Positions 54,835 through 64,000 of a DNA stretch of 64,000 bases are shown piece after piece. The DNA comes from Thiomonas arsenitoxydans (GTDB taxonomy: Bacteria > Pseudomonadota > Gammaproteobacteria > Burkholderiales > Burkholderiaceae_C): NCBI RefSeq assembly GCF_000253115.1, contig NC_014145.1:2294001-2358000 (forward strand), given 5' to 3'. Positions within the stretch are counted from its first letter, which is position 1. Every line of letters begins with the position of its first letter. The translations under genes and the position numbers were made by a program. The notes beneath the pieces were generated by a model that was not told the DNA's origin, made no database searches, and worked only from the letters and a program-made list of their open reading frames with translations.

Positions 54835-55107
54835 ATGCCCTCCCGTTCTACCGATCCGCTGCAGGCGCTAAAAACAATGCTGGACGACGCTCGCAAGGCG
54901 TATCTCGACACACTCCAGGCGTGTGATCGGGCCGTGCGGCGGGGCGACGACAGCGCGCTGGACGCGCTGCAGCGCGACGCCGCAAACCGCTTCGCCGTGC
55001 TGCAGCACCTGGCGCAACAGTGGCCGCTGCGTGCGGCCCGGCACACGCCCTGGACGATGCCCGACCCCGCAGCGCATCCCAGCGCGAAACAACCGCCTCA
55101 TCAGTGA
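54835..55107 (+). CDS. small helical protein upstream of giant paralogue 3
   Basis: The 90-residue protein starts MPSRSTDPLQ and is mostly one amphipathic helical stretch (MLDDARKAYLDTLQACDRAV; ALDALQRDAANRFAVLQHLA). Its size and position, 12 bases before the giant GGDEF/EAL gene, suggest an accessory or regulator. No family recognised. Confidence 0.5.
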   Translation: MPSRSTDPLQALKTMLDDARKAYLDTLQACDRAVRRGDDSALDALQRDAANRFAVLQHLAQQWPLRAARHTPWTMPDPAAHPSAKQPPHQ

Positions 55108-55119
55108 GCGCAGCCCTCC

Positions 55120-58100
55120 ATGCCTCGCACCATAACCCAGTGCGTCCTGCGCTCGCGCTCTCTGCGCGGGGCCGTGTTGCTCCTGCCCTTGCTGTTGTTG
55201 CTGGCCTGGATTGGCGGGACAGAATTCAATGCGTATCACGCCACCCGTGACCGCATTCAGCAGCAGGCCCACACCGCCGCCGCCAACCTCGCGGGAGATA
55301 TCGCCAGCCGGTTGCAGACCCAGTTCACCGAACTGCAATTCGCGGCCGTCGCCCTGCTCGGGCCGGATGCCGATCCCGCGCATCCCGCACCCCATGTGAT
55401 GCAGACCCTGCGACGCTTCATGGCGTTGCACCCCAGTCTGTACGCCTTCAACATCCAGTCGGCCGACGGCAACACCATTGTGTGGTCGAGCCAGGCGCAA
55501 AGCAGCCAACCGATCACTGGGGGGGCGGGCTTTACCTCATTGCCCGGCGATCCTGATTTTCTGCTGGGCCAAGACCATTTTGCCGCGCGCGTCGGCACGC
55601 ATGTGCTGACCATGCGGTATCGGGTACGCGGCCGCGGCGGCGCGACCCGCTACTTCGTCGGCACCCCGTACCGGCTCGATCAACTCCTGCAGCCGCCAAG
55701 CCCGCACGCATCCCACCCCTGGGTGCTTTCGGTGCGCGATACCCGCGATGGCAGCCTGCTGGGCGTGGTGGACCACGGCCAGGTGCGCCTGGCTCAACCC
55801 GCTTCGCTTGCGCACCGATCCTCTGATGCGGTGTCCGCGCCCATCGCCGGCTTTCCGCTCAGGGTGCAGGCGAGCTGGCCCGCCGCGCTGGCGTTACAGA
55901 CTGACGCGCGCGGGGCGAAGCTGCGCTGGGGGTTCGAGCTCGGCTCCTTGCTGTTGCTCATTCTGGCCTGGGCAAGCATCGTGCGGCTGCTGGCGCAGCG
56001 AGAGCGGCAGGTCAAGCTGCTGCACCGCATGGGTGACTTGCAGGATTTTCTGGCGCAGGTCAACCAGGTTGCTGCTGAGAGCTTGGACCTGGATGTTTTT
56101 TTGCAAACCGTCTGCGACCTGGCGATCAGCCGGGGCCAACTGGCGCTGGCCTTGGTGGCGCGCCCGCAGGAGAGTGGCCTGCTCACGCCCGTCGCGTCAG
56201 CAGGCAAGACGGCCTATCTCGAGGGGTTAGTGCTCTGCACAGACCCCGGCATCCCGCAGGGACAGGGGCCGTCCGGACAGGTCTGGCGCCATGGCGGGCC
56301 AGTGTTCAATACCTCTTTCGATACGCCCGCCTTGGCCCCGTGGCGCCAGCGTGCGCAGGCTCTGGGGCTGCACGCCAGCGCGACGCTTGCCCTGCATCAC
56401 CACAGGGCGCGTTTTGGGCTGTTGGTGCTCTACCGCAGTGACGACGTGGCCTTCGACACCCCGATGCAGTCCTTGCTCACTGAACTGGCGGAGGATGTCT
56501 CCCGTGGGCTTGATCGCATCGCACAGCGCCGCCAGATCAACCGCCTGAAGCGCCAGTACCAAGCGCTGATGCAGACCGGTGACGTGCTGATTCACGCGCA
56601 CAACGAGCGCGACCTGCTCGCGCGTTTGTGCCAGCAGATGACCCACGACACCGCATTTCATGCCGTGTGGATCGGCCGCCCCGACGCCCAGCGGCAGATG
56701 CAGGTGTTGGCGCAAGTCGGCGAAGGTACTGAGGGTCTCGCTGATCTTCACATCAGGTTGCCGCAAGACGGCAACGGCCCACTGATCGTGCGCGCTTGGT
56801 TGACGCAAAGCACCGTGTTCAATAACGATCATCAGGCCGACCCCCAGCTTGCGCCCTGGCTGGAGTTTCTGCAGCGGCATCGCTGGGCAAGCGCCCTGGC
56901 GACTCCGGTGCGACGGGGCGGAGCGATCTGGGCCGTCTTGGCATTCGTGTCAGCCGAGCGCGGCGTTTTTGATGCCGATACCGTGACTTTGTGTACCCGG
57001 GTGGGCGACCTGCTCGGCCGGGGGCTTGATGCGCTCGATCTGCGTCACCAGTTGGCACAGCAGCAGAGCGACGAAGCCTATCGCGCCCGCCACGACGCGC
57101 TGACCGGCTTGCCCAACCGCTTCGCCCTGGAGCAGCACCTCCCCTTGGCGATCGAGCGGGCCCGGCGCCGCGGCACGCATCTGGCCGTGGGCATGATCGA
57201 TCTGGACGATTTCAAGCCCGTCAACGACACCTTCGGCCATGCGGCGGGCGATGACCTGCTGCGGCAGTTGGCCGCGCGCCTGCGCGCGCAGTTGCGTCGC
57301 CCCGATCTGCTCACGCGTCTGGGGGGCGACGAGTTCGTCGTCATCCTCGAAGACCTCGACGCTGAAACCGTCATGGCGCAGTTGCAGACCGCGCTCGACC
57401 GTCTGCACACGGCGGTAGAGACGCCCTTCGACCTGGGCGAAGGGTGGCAGGCCACGGTGGGCATGACCCTGGGCGCGGCGCTCTTTCCCGGCGACGGGCA
57501 AGATGCCGACAGCCTGCTGCGCCAGGCCGACGCGGCCATGTACGTCGCCAAGGCGCACAAAGGCGACCGTGCCCGCTGGTGGACCCTCGACGCGAGCGCG
57601 CTGCAAGCCGCTGCGCCCGATGACGGGCAGCCGCTGGACGCCTACGGGCCGCAGGCGCAGGCGCTGCTGGAGCGTCACCGCGCCTTCTGGGAGGCGACGA
57701 CCGACCGGTTTGTTGCAAGCTGGTACGCCGACATGGCCGCACATCCCGAGATGGAGGCCATTGTGCAGACCCTTGAGCCCGCGGAGTTCGCGCAGCTCAA
57801 GGCGCATCAGACGCAGCATTTGCGCTTCCTGCTCGACCCGGGCACCGCACAACAGGCCATCGTGTCTGCCGCGCAGCACATCGGGCAGGTGCATGCCCTC
57901 ACCGGGGTGACCGCCTCGATGCTGTTGACCATGATGCGGGCCTATCAGCGCATCTTGGCCGAGCAGTGGCTTCAGTCCCTCTCTCAACCGGCACAGCGGA
58001 GTTTGCTGCTGCATCTGCTGCAATCGCGTCTGGACGATGACGTGGGCGCGCAACTCCAGGCGCACACCGACACCCTCAGTGTGCTCCTGGCGCCCTTGAC

Positions 58101-59628
58101 CTCCCCCCTGCCCGATCACAGCACGCCCTGGGCGCAAGTGGTGCGCGACGAAATCAGCATGCTGGCCCGCTTGCCGGGGATCCTCGGGGTGACGCTCGCC
58201 CGCCCTGATGCACAGGGCGTGCTGCAACTCACCCATGCCGTGGGCACCGTCCCGATGGATGAGGTGCTGGCCGCGCTGCGTCAAGTAGAACTGATCTCCA
58301 CGATCGATCCGCAGTCTGCGCGGGGCCAAGCGCTCATGGCGCGCGCCTGGCGCAGCGCCGAGGTGGAGCAGACCGGCGCCGTGTGGCGCGAGCCGGGCCT
58401 GCAGCCTTGGACGCAGTTCCATCACACGTATGGGGTGCGCAGTGTGGCCGCGGTGCCGGTCTGCGACGCGCAGGGGCGCAGCCAGGCGGTTCTGGCGCTG
58501 TATGGCACCTACCCCAACCAGTTCGCCGCTACCTGGATGCAGCAACTCTTGCAAGGCTTGCGACTGCGCTGGCAGTTGATGGCCAGCCGGGCCGCGTCCC
58601 CCACCTTCTTTGTGCCCATTGCGCAGGCCCAGCAGCGGCGTGCAGCGTTGTTTGATGGCGGCTTGCGCATGTGGATGCAACCGATCGTCGATCTGCGCAC
58701 CGGCCAGGCGGCCAAGGTTGAAGCTTTGGCCCGTCTGCAGATGCCGAGTGGCGAGTGGCTCTCTCCGGGCGAATTCCTGCCGCTTCTGGGTGTGCCGGAA
58801 CTGCGCCGTTTGTTTCAAGAGGGGCTGCGGCAAAGCCTGCAAGCGGTCAAATCCTGGGAGGATGACGGCCTGATCATCGATGTGTCGGTCAACCTGCCGC
58901 CGTCTCTGCTGGCTGAGGACGCCTGGCCCGGCAAGGTGCAGGCGCGACTACAGGACTACGCTCTGGCCCCGCAACGGCTGACGCTGGAATTACTCGAGAC
59001 GGAAGCGCTGGACAGGCCCGAGCAACAGCAGACCCTGATGCAACTGCATGCCCTGGGGGTGAAGCTGGCGATCGACGATCTGGGCTCGGGCTACAGCAGC
59101 CTGACGCGGCTGCGGCAATGGCCGATCTCAACCCTCAAAATCGACCAGAATCTGGTGCGCGATGTGCAGCGCGATCCGTTGCGCGTGCTCTCAATGGTGG
59201 CCGCGCTGGTGCGTCTGGGGCGTGACCTGGATACGGAGGTGGTGGTCGAAGGGCTGGAGACGCCGGGATTGATCGAGATGGCCCAGGTGCTGGGCGCGCC
59301 GTACGGACAAGGCTATGGCCTGTCCCGGCCCATGCCCAGTGCCGATCTGCCCGCCCGGATACGGAACTTCCAACTGGGCAACGCGCGGCAGGCACTGCAA
59401 ACGGCGCTGGGCGCGCTGACGTATCACTGGGACTACATGCATCGTGATGACAGCGCGCGCCCCACCGCCTTGTCTGCTTGCCCGTTGACGGCCTATCTGG
59501 AGCGCTGCGGCCTGACGGGCAGCGCGCTGGAGCAAGCGCATCGGCAGATTCATGCCGGAATCGATGTGCAGCGCAACAGCGAGGTGCTCCTGCAGGGTTT
59601 GCGCGAGCGGGTCAGGCAGGGGGAATGA
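55120..59628 (+). CDS. giant GGDEF-globin-EAL-CZB protein, paralogue 3
   Basis: In this 1502-residue protein the order is: membrane helix (15-32), periplasmic sensor (35-265) closely resembling that of paralogue 1 (FLLGQDHFAARVGTHVLTMR), membrane helix (273-290), GAF (305-465), second GAF (475-640), GGDEF (650-820; GGDEF at 735-739), globin-coupled-sensor domain (840-985; proximal His925 in QVHALTGV), GAF-like domain (995-1165), EAL (1170-1410; KVEALARL, NLPPSLL, LELLET, IDDLGSG, VVEGLET) and a CZB-like C-terminus (CPLTAYL, AHRQIHAG). Catalytic motifs of both activities are intact. It is the last gene before the integrase. Confidence 0.88.
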   Translation: MPRTITQCVLRSRSLRGAVLLLPLLLLLAWIGGTEFNAYHATRDRIQQQAHTAAANLAGDIASRLQTQFTELQFAAVALLGPDADPAHPAPHVMQTLRRFMALHPSLYAFNIQSADGNTIVWSSQAQSSQPITGGAGFTSLPGDPDFLLGQDHFAARVGTHVLTMRYRVRGRGGATRYFVGTPYRLDQLLQPPSPHASHPWVLSVRDTRDGSLLGVVDHGQVRLAQPASLAHRSSDAVSAPIAGFPLRVQASWPAALALQTDARGAKLRWGFELGSLLLLILAWASIVRLLAQRERQVKLLHRMGDLQDFLAQVNQVAAESLDLDVFLQTVCDLAISRGQLALALVARPQESGLLTPVASAGKTAYLEGLVLCTDPGIPQGQGPSGQVWRHGGPVFNTSFDTPALAPWRQRAQALGLHASATLALHHHRARFGLLVLYRSDDVAFDTPMQSLLTELAEDVSRGLDRIAQRRQINRLKRQYQALMQTGDVLIHAHNERDLLARLCQQMTHDTAFHAVWIGRPDAQRQMQVLAQVGEGTEGLADLHIRLPQDGNGPLIVRAWLTQSTVFNNDHQADPQLAPWLEFLQRHRWASALATPVRRGGAIWAVLAFVSAERGVFDADTVTLCTRVGDLLGRGLDALDLRHQLAQQQSDEAYRARHDALTGLPNRFALEQHLPLAIERARRRGTHLAVGMIDLDDFKPVNDTFGHAAGDDLLRQLAARLRAQLRRPDLLTRLGGDEFVVILEDLDAETVMAQLQTALDRLHTAVETPFDLGEGWQATVGMTLGAALFPGDGQDADSLLRQADAAMYVAKAHKGDRARWWTLDASALQAAAPDDGQPLDAYGPQAQALLERHRAFWEATTDRFVASWYADMAAHPEMEAIVQTLEPAEFAQLKAHQTQHLRFLLDPGTAQQAIVSAAQHIGQVHALTGVTASMLLTMMRAYQRILAEQWLQSLSQPAQRSLLLHLLQSRLDDDVGAQLQAHTDTLSVLLAPLTSPLPDHSTPWAQVVRDEISMLARLPGILGVTLARPDAQGVLQLTHAVGTVPMDEVLAALRQVELISTIDPQSARGQALMARAWRSAEVEQTGAVWREPGLQPWTQFHHTYGVRSVAAVPVCDAQGRSQAVLALYGTYPNQFAATWMQQLLQGLRLRWQLMASRAASPTFFVPIAQAQQRRAALFDGGLRMWMQPIVDLRTGQAAKVEALARLQMPSGEWLSPGEFLPLLGVPELRRLFQEGLRQSLQAVKSWEDDGLIIDVSVNLPPSLLAEDAWPGKVQARLQDYALAPQRLTLELLETEALDRPEQQQTLMQLHALGVKLAIDDLGSGYSSLTRLRQWPISTLKIDQNLVRDVQRDPLRVLSMVAALVRLGRDLDTEVVVEGLETPGLIEMAQVLGAPYGQGYGLSRPMPSADLPARIRNFQLGNARQALQTALGALTYHWDYMHRDDSARPTALSACPLTAYLERCGLTGSALEQAHRQIHAGIDVQRNSEVLLQGLRERVRQGE

Positions 59629-59731
59629 AACGACCGGAATGGCCCGCACGAACACGCGCCGCAGACACAGGCCACGCGTCAACCAAAGCGGAGGAAATCG
59701 CCGGCTTTTCGCGCTGCGCGACTTGGCAACC

Positions 59732-60910
59732 TCACACGCTTGCGATTGGCGAGGATAATTCGCGCTGTCGATCCAGCCAATCCGCCCACCACTGCATCAG
59801 CCCCCGGCGCTGATCGAGATACTGCGCCCGGTTGTACGCCGCGCGAACCGCGTCCGTCTCCCGGTGCGCGAGCTGGCGCTCGATGACATCGTGTGCAAAG
59901 CCAGACTGCTCGTTGAGCACGGTGGACGCCAGAGCCCGGAATCCATGCGCCGTCATCCGGCCGCGATAGCCCAGTCGGTAAAGCGCGAACAGGAAAGTAT
60001 TCTCAGATAGCGGATGCCCCGGGCGCAGGGGCGAATCCAGCACCAGATCGCGATCACCGGTGAACACCCGGAGTTGTTCGAGCACCGCGCGCGACTGCTG
60101 TGACAGCGGCACGACGTGCGGCAATCCCGCCTTCATGCGGTCTTCAGGAACCACCCAGACCGCGCCGTCCTCGCGCAGCTCAGCCCACCGCATGCCGCGC
60201 ATCTCGCCGACGCGCACGAAGGTCAAGGCCAGCAACTGCAATCCCAGGCGGGTAACCGGTTCCTCATAGCCGTCGATCGCCGCGAGCAGCGCACCGGCCT
60301 CGTCTGGCGGGATACTGGCCATCGGTTTTTTCACCTTACGCGGCTGCAGCACGCGCACCAGGCCTCCGGCACCGTGGCTCTCGATGTAACCCACGTCCTG
60401 AGCGTAGTCGAACACCGCGGCGATGCGCCCGGCTACTCGGTGCGCGGTTTCCACACGGCCACCCTTCTGCACGGCCTGCACCACCTCGACGAGCTTCGTG
60501 CGCGGGATCTGGTCGATCGGCAGCGCACCAATCGCGGGGTACGCGAAGCGCTCCAGCGTCCCGGCGACCTGCCCCTGATGCTTGCCGTTGGAGAGGGAGG
60601 GCAGTTTGATTTTGAGCCACTGCTCAGCGATCGCCTTGAACGTCGGTGCGACCTTCGCGGCGGGCGTGGCAGCCTCTGCATCGTTTGGTGCGCTCTTGGC
60701 CTGCGCATGCGCCGCGCGGGCCTGCGCCAGAGACATGCTCGGGTAGCGGCCATAGGTCCGGGTGCGCTGTTTGCCGTTCTGCGCATAGTTGGCGCGCCAG
60801 CTCTTCAGCCCGGTGGGCGCCACAAAGAGCTACAGGCCGCCGCCGTCGGTGAGTTTGTAGGGCCGCTCCTGCGGCTTGGCTGCCTCGACAGCCTTCACGG
60901 TGAGACTCAT
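59732..60910 (-). pseudogene. P4-type tyrosine integrase with amber codon
   Basis: The full frame runs from the ATG at 60910 (MSLTVKAVEAAKPQERPYKL) but codon 27 is TAG (60832-60830), where the family has Tyr in GGGLYLFV. After it, 363 codons remain open with the integrase catalytic set: Arg in [13 protein letters not shown]-x-x-R ([11 protein letters not shown]), His ([13 protein letters not shown]) and the nucleophile Tyr ([12 protein letters not shown]). Adjacent to tRNA-Ser and reading away from it, it marks a genomic-island end. A restart inside the arm-binding domain cannot be excluded. Confidence 0.8.
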
Positions 60911-60976
60911 GGTATCGCCCTTCTGGATGCCATGAACGATACCACGATTGGCGGCTGGCTGGCGTGGTATCGCCCC
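60910..60976. repeat. integrase-proximal direct and inverted repeats
   Basis: TGGTATCGCCC occurs at 60910-60920 and 60966-60976. Its core is also inverted as CGATACCACG at 60937-60946, facing CGTGGTATCG at 60963-60972. They lie between the integrase start and tRNA-Ser and may be integrase arm-binding or autoregulatory sites. Confidence 0.5.
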
Positions 60977-61070
60977 GGATGTCGTGGGACGATTATGGAC
61001 GCTCTTCCCTATGAAAAAGCCCTGTCACAGAAACTGCGCGGGGCTCTTGGGGACTACTTTGGATCAATTC

Positions 61071-61161
61071 TGGCGGAGAGAGGGGGATTCGAACCCCCGA
61101 AGGGCTATTGACCCTTACACGCTTTCCAGGCGTGCGACTTAAACCGCTCATCCATCTCTCC
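61071..61161 (-). tRNA. tRNA-Ser(GGA)
   Basis: Class II tRNA: acceptor GGAGAGA pairs with TCTCTCC, the anticodon loop CTGGAAA gives anticodon GGA, there is a long variable arm and the T-arm GGGGGTTCGAATCCCCC, and CCA is encoded. It lies about 160 bases upstream of the integrase start and is the likely attachment site of the island to the left. Its 3' end would be the attachment core. Confidence 0.95.
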
Positions 61162-61212
61162 GGTAACCCACGACTATAGCAGACGAGGGCTCCCGGCTTG
61201 GGGGCCTCAGGG

Positions 61213-63192
61213 TCAATGCGTTTTGCCGAGTTGGTCGAGGATGGCGGGATTTTCGAGCGTAGAGGTATCCTGGGTGACAGCCTCTCCCTTGGCCAGAGAA
61301 CGCAAGAGGCGACGCATGATCTTGCCGGAGCGCGTCTTGGGCAGGTTGTCGCCGAAGCGAATGTCCTTCGGCTTGGCAATGGGGCCAATTTCCACGCCCA
61401 CATGGTTGCGCAGTTCGGCCGCGATTTTCAGGGCTTCCTCGCCCTCAGGCCGGGGGCGTTTGAGCACGACGAACGCGCAGATGGCTTCGCCAGTGATGTC
61501 ATCCGGGCGGCCGACCACGGCGGCTTCGGCCACCAGCGGGTGCGAAACCAGGGCGGATTCGATTTCCATCGTGCCCATGCGGTGGCCGGAGACGTTGAGT
61601 ACGTCGTCGATGCGGCCGGTGATGGTGAAGTAGCCGTCATTGGCGTCGCGAATGGCGCCATCGCCTGCCAGGTAGTAGCCGCCCAGTTCTTCGGGGTAAT
61701 AGCTTTTCTTGAAGCGTTCGGGATCGCCCCAGATGTTGCGGATCATGGCTGGCCAGGGCTTTTTGATGACCAGAATGCCACCGGTGCCCCAAGGCACATC
61801 GTGGCCGGTTTCGTCCACCACTTCGGCGGTAATGCCGGGCAGTGGCAGGGTGCAGGAACCGGGCACCATGGGCGTCGCGCCAGGCAACGGGGTAATCATG
61901 TGGCCGCCGGTCTCGGTCTGCCACCAAGTGTCAACAATGGGGCAGCGACCGCCGCCGATGTGCTCGTAATACCACTCCCAGGCCGCGGGGTTGATGGGCT
62001 CGCCGACGGTGCCAAGGATGCGCAGGCTGTCGAGCTTGTAGTTGCGCGGGTGCACGGCGGGGTTGGTCTCTGCAGCCTTGATGAGTGAGCGGATGGCCGT
62101 GGGCGCGGTGTAGAAAATGGTGACCTTGTGTTGCTCGATCATTTTCCAGAAGCGTCCGGCGTCTGGAAAGGTCGGCACACCCTCGAACATGATTTCGGTG
62201 GCGCCGCAAGCCAGCGGGCCGTAGGCGATGTAGCTGTGCCCGGTCACCCAGCCGATGTCGGCGGTGCACCAGAACAGGTCGTCCGGGCGGATGTCGAAGG
62301 TCCAGAGCATGGTCAGCTTGGCCCACAGCAGATAACCCGCGCTGGAATGCTGCACGCCCTTGGGTTTGCCGGTGGAGCCGGAGGTGTAGAGCAGAAACAG
62401 GGGATGTTCTGCCTCGACCCAAACCGGCGGGCAATCCGGGCTGTGGGCTGCGGACAGTTCGTGCATCCAGAGATCGCGGGGGGCGGTGAAGGCCACGTTG
62501 CCACCAGTTCGCTGATAGACCACGACATGACGGATGGTGTCGCAGCCGCCGAGCGCCAGCGCCTCGTCGACGATGGCTTTGAGCGGCAGCGATTTGCCGC
62601 CGCGTCGCTGTTCGTCGGCGGTGATCACCAGCACGGCGCCCGCGTCTTCGATACGGTCGCGCAGCGACTGCGCCGAAAAGCCGCCGAACACGACCGAGTG
62701 CGTGGCCCCGATTCGGGCGCAGGCCTGCATGGCCACCACGCCCTCAATCGACATGGGCATATAGATCACCACGCGGTCGCCCTTATTCACCCCGAGCGAT
62801 TTGAGTGCGTTGGCAAAGCGGCCCACCCTGTCGAGCAATTCGGCGTAACTCACGCGGGTGACGGCGCCGTCATCGGTCTCGAACACGATCGCAGTCTTGT
62901 CGCCCTTGCCGGCCTGCACGTGCACATCCAGGCAGTTGAAGGACACATTGAGCCACCCATCATCGAACCATTTGTAGAACGGGGCCTGGCTGTCGTCGAG
63001 TGCGTGGGTAAAGGGTTGCTGCCATTGCAGGTTTTCTCGCGCCATGCGCGCCCAGAAGCCGGTGTAATCGCCCTCGGCCTCGGCGCAGAGGGCGCGATAG
63101 GCGTCCATGCCGGAAATACGGGCGGACTGCACGGCTTGCTGGGAGGGGTAATAAACTTTGCGTTCGTGCGGGTGTGTGGCGGTGTCGCTCAT
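61213..63192 (-). CDS. acs: acetyl-CoA synthetase
   Basis: The ATG at 63192 has AAGGAG upstream; about 659 residues, normal for Acs. Signatures: [16 protein letters not shown] (phosphate-binding loop), [13 protein letters not shown] (adenylate site), [20 protein letters not shown] (hinge) and the acetylation-site lysine in [14 protein letters not shown]. It activates acetate to acetyl-CoA. Likely core-genome gene beyond the island boundary. Confidence 0.96.
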   Translation of the reverse strand: MSDTATHPHERKVYYPSQQAVQSARISGMDAYRALCAEAEGDYTGFWARMARENLQWQQPFTHALDDSQAPFYKWFDDGWLNVSFNCLDVHVQAGKGDKTAIVFETDDGAVTRVSYAELLDRVGRFANALKSLGVNKGDRVVIYMPMSIEGVVAMQACARIGATHSVVFGGFSAQSLRDRIEDAGAVLVITADEQRRGGKSLPLKAIVDEALALGGCDTIRHVVVYQRTGGNVAFTAPRDLWMHELSAAHSPDCPPVWVEAEHPLFLLYTSGSTGKPKGVQHSSAGYLLWAKLTMLWTFDIRPDDLFWCTADIGWVTGHSYIAYGPLACGATEIMFEGVPTFPDAGRFWKMIEQHKVTIFYTAPTAIRSLIKAAETNPAVHPRNYKLDSLRILGTVGEPINPAAWEWYYEHIGGGRCPIVDTWWQTETGGHMITPLPGATPMVPGSCTLPLPGITAEVVDETGHDVPWGTGGILVIKKPWPAMIRNIWGDPERFKKSYYPEELGGYYLAGDGAIRDANDGYFTITGRIDDVLNVSGHRMGTMEIESALVSHPLVAEAAVVGRPDDITGEAICAFVVLKRPRPEGEEALKIAAELRNHVGVEIGPIAKPKDIRFGDNLPKTRSGKIMRRLLRSLAKGEAVTQDTSTLENPAILDQLGKTH

Positions 63193-63394
63193 GACAGTCT
63201 CCTTCGTTTTGTGAAATCTCAGCGCAAAGGCGCAGGAAAAAACATTGCTATCTGAATTTTGCGCCCTTACGTAGCCCTGACGGCAGCCCTGACGCTGCAC
63301 CTCGAGCATAGTGCGCAGCGCTGGCGTGGGGCTGAATTGGAGCGAGACGGTGCCCTTCTAGAATCGCGATTCAATCCCCGTCACCGGAACCGCC

Positions 63395-64000
63395 ATGCCT
63401 CGTCCGCCCGACCTGCCGCACGTCCCCTTCATCCCCCGCCTGCTGTTCATGAGCCGCTGGTTGCAGTTGCCGCTTTATGTGGGGCTGATCCTGGCACTCG
63501 GGGTGTATGTCTTTCACTTCTGGGTGGAACTCACCGATCTGGTCGGCGCGGCATTCGGCAATCAGGCCTCGCTGGCACACCTGCTCGAAGCCATCGCCGT
63601 GCGCAATCCTCTGCCCGTGGAGGATGCGCAGGCTCTGGCGCATGGCGCCGCGCCCAAACTCACCGAGACGACCATCATGCTGGTGGTGCTAAGCCTGATC
63701 GACGTGGTGATGATCGCCAATCTGCTCATCATGGTGATCGTGGGCGGATACGAAACTTTCGTGTCGCGCATGTACCTCGAAGATCATCCCGATCAGCCGG
63801 AATGGCTGTCGCATGTCAACGCCTCGGTGCTCAAGGTCAAGCTGGCGATGGCCATCATCGGCATTTCTTCTATCCACCTGCTGCGCACCTTCATCAACGC
63901 CGACGCCTATAGCGTGAAAGCGTTGGTGGCGCAGACCACTATCCATGTCGTGTTCCTGCTTTCGGCCATGGCGATCGCCTACACCGACCGCATGATGACC
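63395..64000 (+). CDS. UPF0114 (YqhA-like) membrane protein, 3' end outside window
   Basis: The frame MPRPPDLPHVPFIPRLLFMS stays open to the right edge (202 codons seen). Membrane segments and family motifs are present: PLYVGLILALGVYVFHFW, IDVVMIANLLIMVIVGGYE, SRMYLEDHPDQPEWL, KVKLAMAIIGISSIHLLR. Function of UPF0114 is unknown. Divergent from acs. Confidence 0.85.
   Translation, partial: MPRPPDLPHVPFIPRLLFMSRWLQLPLYVGLILALGVYVFHFWVELTDLVGAAFGNQASLAHLLEAIAVRNPLPVEDAQALAHGAAPKLTETTIMLVVLSLIDVVMIANLLIMVIVGGYETFVSRMYLEDHPDQPEWLSHVNASVLKVKLAMAIIGISSIHLLRTFINADAYSVKALVAQTTIHVVFLLSAMAIAYTDRMMT

Noticed and set aside
56950..58842. 630-codon minus-strand frame
   Set aside because: Antisense to giant paralogue 3, with low-complexity Gln/Arg/Gly content and no family signature.
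60116..61111. 331-codon plus-strand frame
   Set aside because: Antisense to the integrase and running into the tRNA gene.

Overview
The window is GC-rich beta-proteobacterial DNA. Gene content suggests a Burkholderiales organism of the Thiomonas type: YeeE/YedE sulfur-transport genes, a DmeRF cobalt/nickel efflux pair, very large GGDEF/EAL proteins and a bio operon ending in a P450. The genus is an inference from gene content; no rRNA is present to confirm it.

Layout. 1-3.9 kb is a fragment of a mobile element, with an ArdC-like antirestriction protein running off the left edge, a small protein and a TOPRIM primase with an LPD7 domain. 3.9-6.1 kb holds dmeF-dmeR and a GDT1-type Mn/Ca exporter. 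6.5-17.7 kb is a minus-strand signalling and sulfur block: a GGDEF-EAL protein, two YeeE/YedE half-transporters, a soluble CZB chemoreceptor, a shortened CheW-like protein, an HDOD protein and a 1446-residue globin-containing GGDEF/EAL protein. 18.4-19.5 kb is a junction of two broken IS21-family elements. 19.6-25.2 kb is an overlapping minus-strand biotin operon bioA-bioF-bioD-bioB-P450 (BioI-like). 25.3-27.3 kb holds an IS5 remnant, a perfect Fur-like palindrome, an exported protein and panD. 27.4-32.6 kb is a second conjugation fragment: trbB, a nucleotidyltransferase with a small partner, an orphan CRISPR-repeat-like sequence, an LPD7 relaxase, mobC and a possible oriT. 32.7-35.35 kb is an intact IS21-family element. 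35.4-37.2 kb holds small genes and a broken IHF-like gene.

37.4-59.6 kb is the most remarkable part, a signalling island. On the plus strand: stand-alone CZB protein, PAS-GGDEF-EAL-CZB protein, type IV pilin, FHA protein, STAS protein, ODP-type di-iron protein and a giant MASE1-PAS-GGDEF-GAF-GGDEF-globin-GAF-EAL-CZB protein. An IS110 element then interrupts the run, followed by a gene fragment, a second CZB protein, two small proteins and a CRP/FNR regulator. Next come a minus-strand group (unknown protein, degenerate class III cyclase homologue, FHA protein) and a third giant globin GGDEF/EAL protein. A P4-type integrase with an amber codon and tRNA-Ser(GGA) close the island at 59.7-61.2 kb; acs and a UPF0114 gene follow.

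Together the signalling genes look like an oxygen/redox/metal-responsive c-di-GMP network. Globin and ODP domains are candidate gas sensors, CZB domains candidate zinc/oxidant sensors, GGDEF/EAL domains make and break c-di-GMP, and FHA, STAS and pilin genes are candidate outputs. That functional link is inferred from domains and gene order only.
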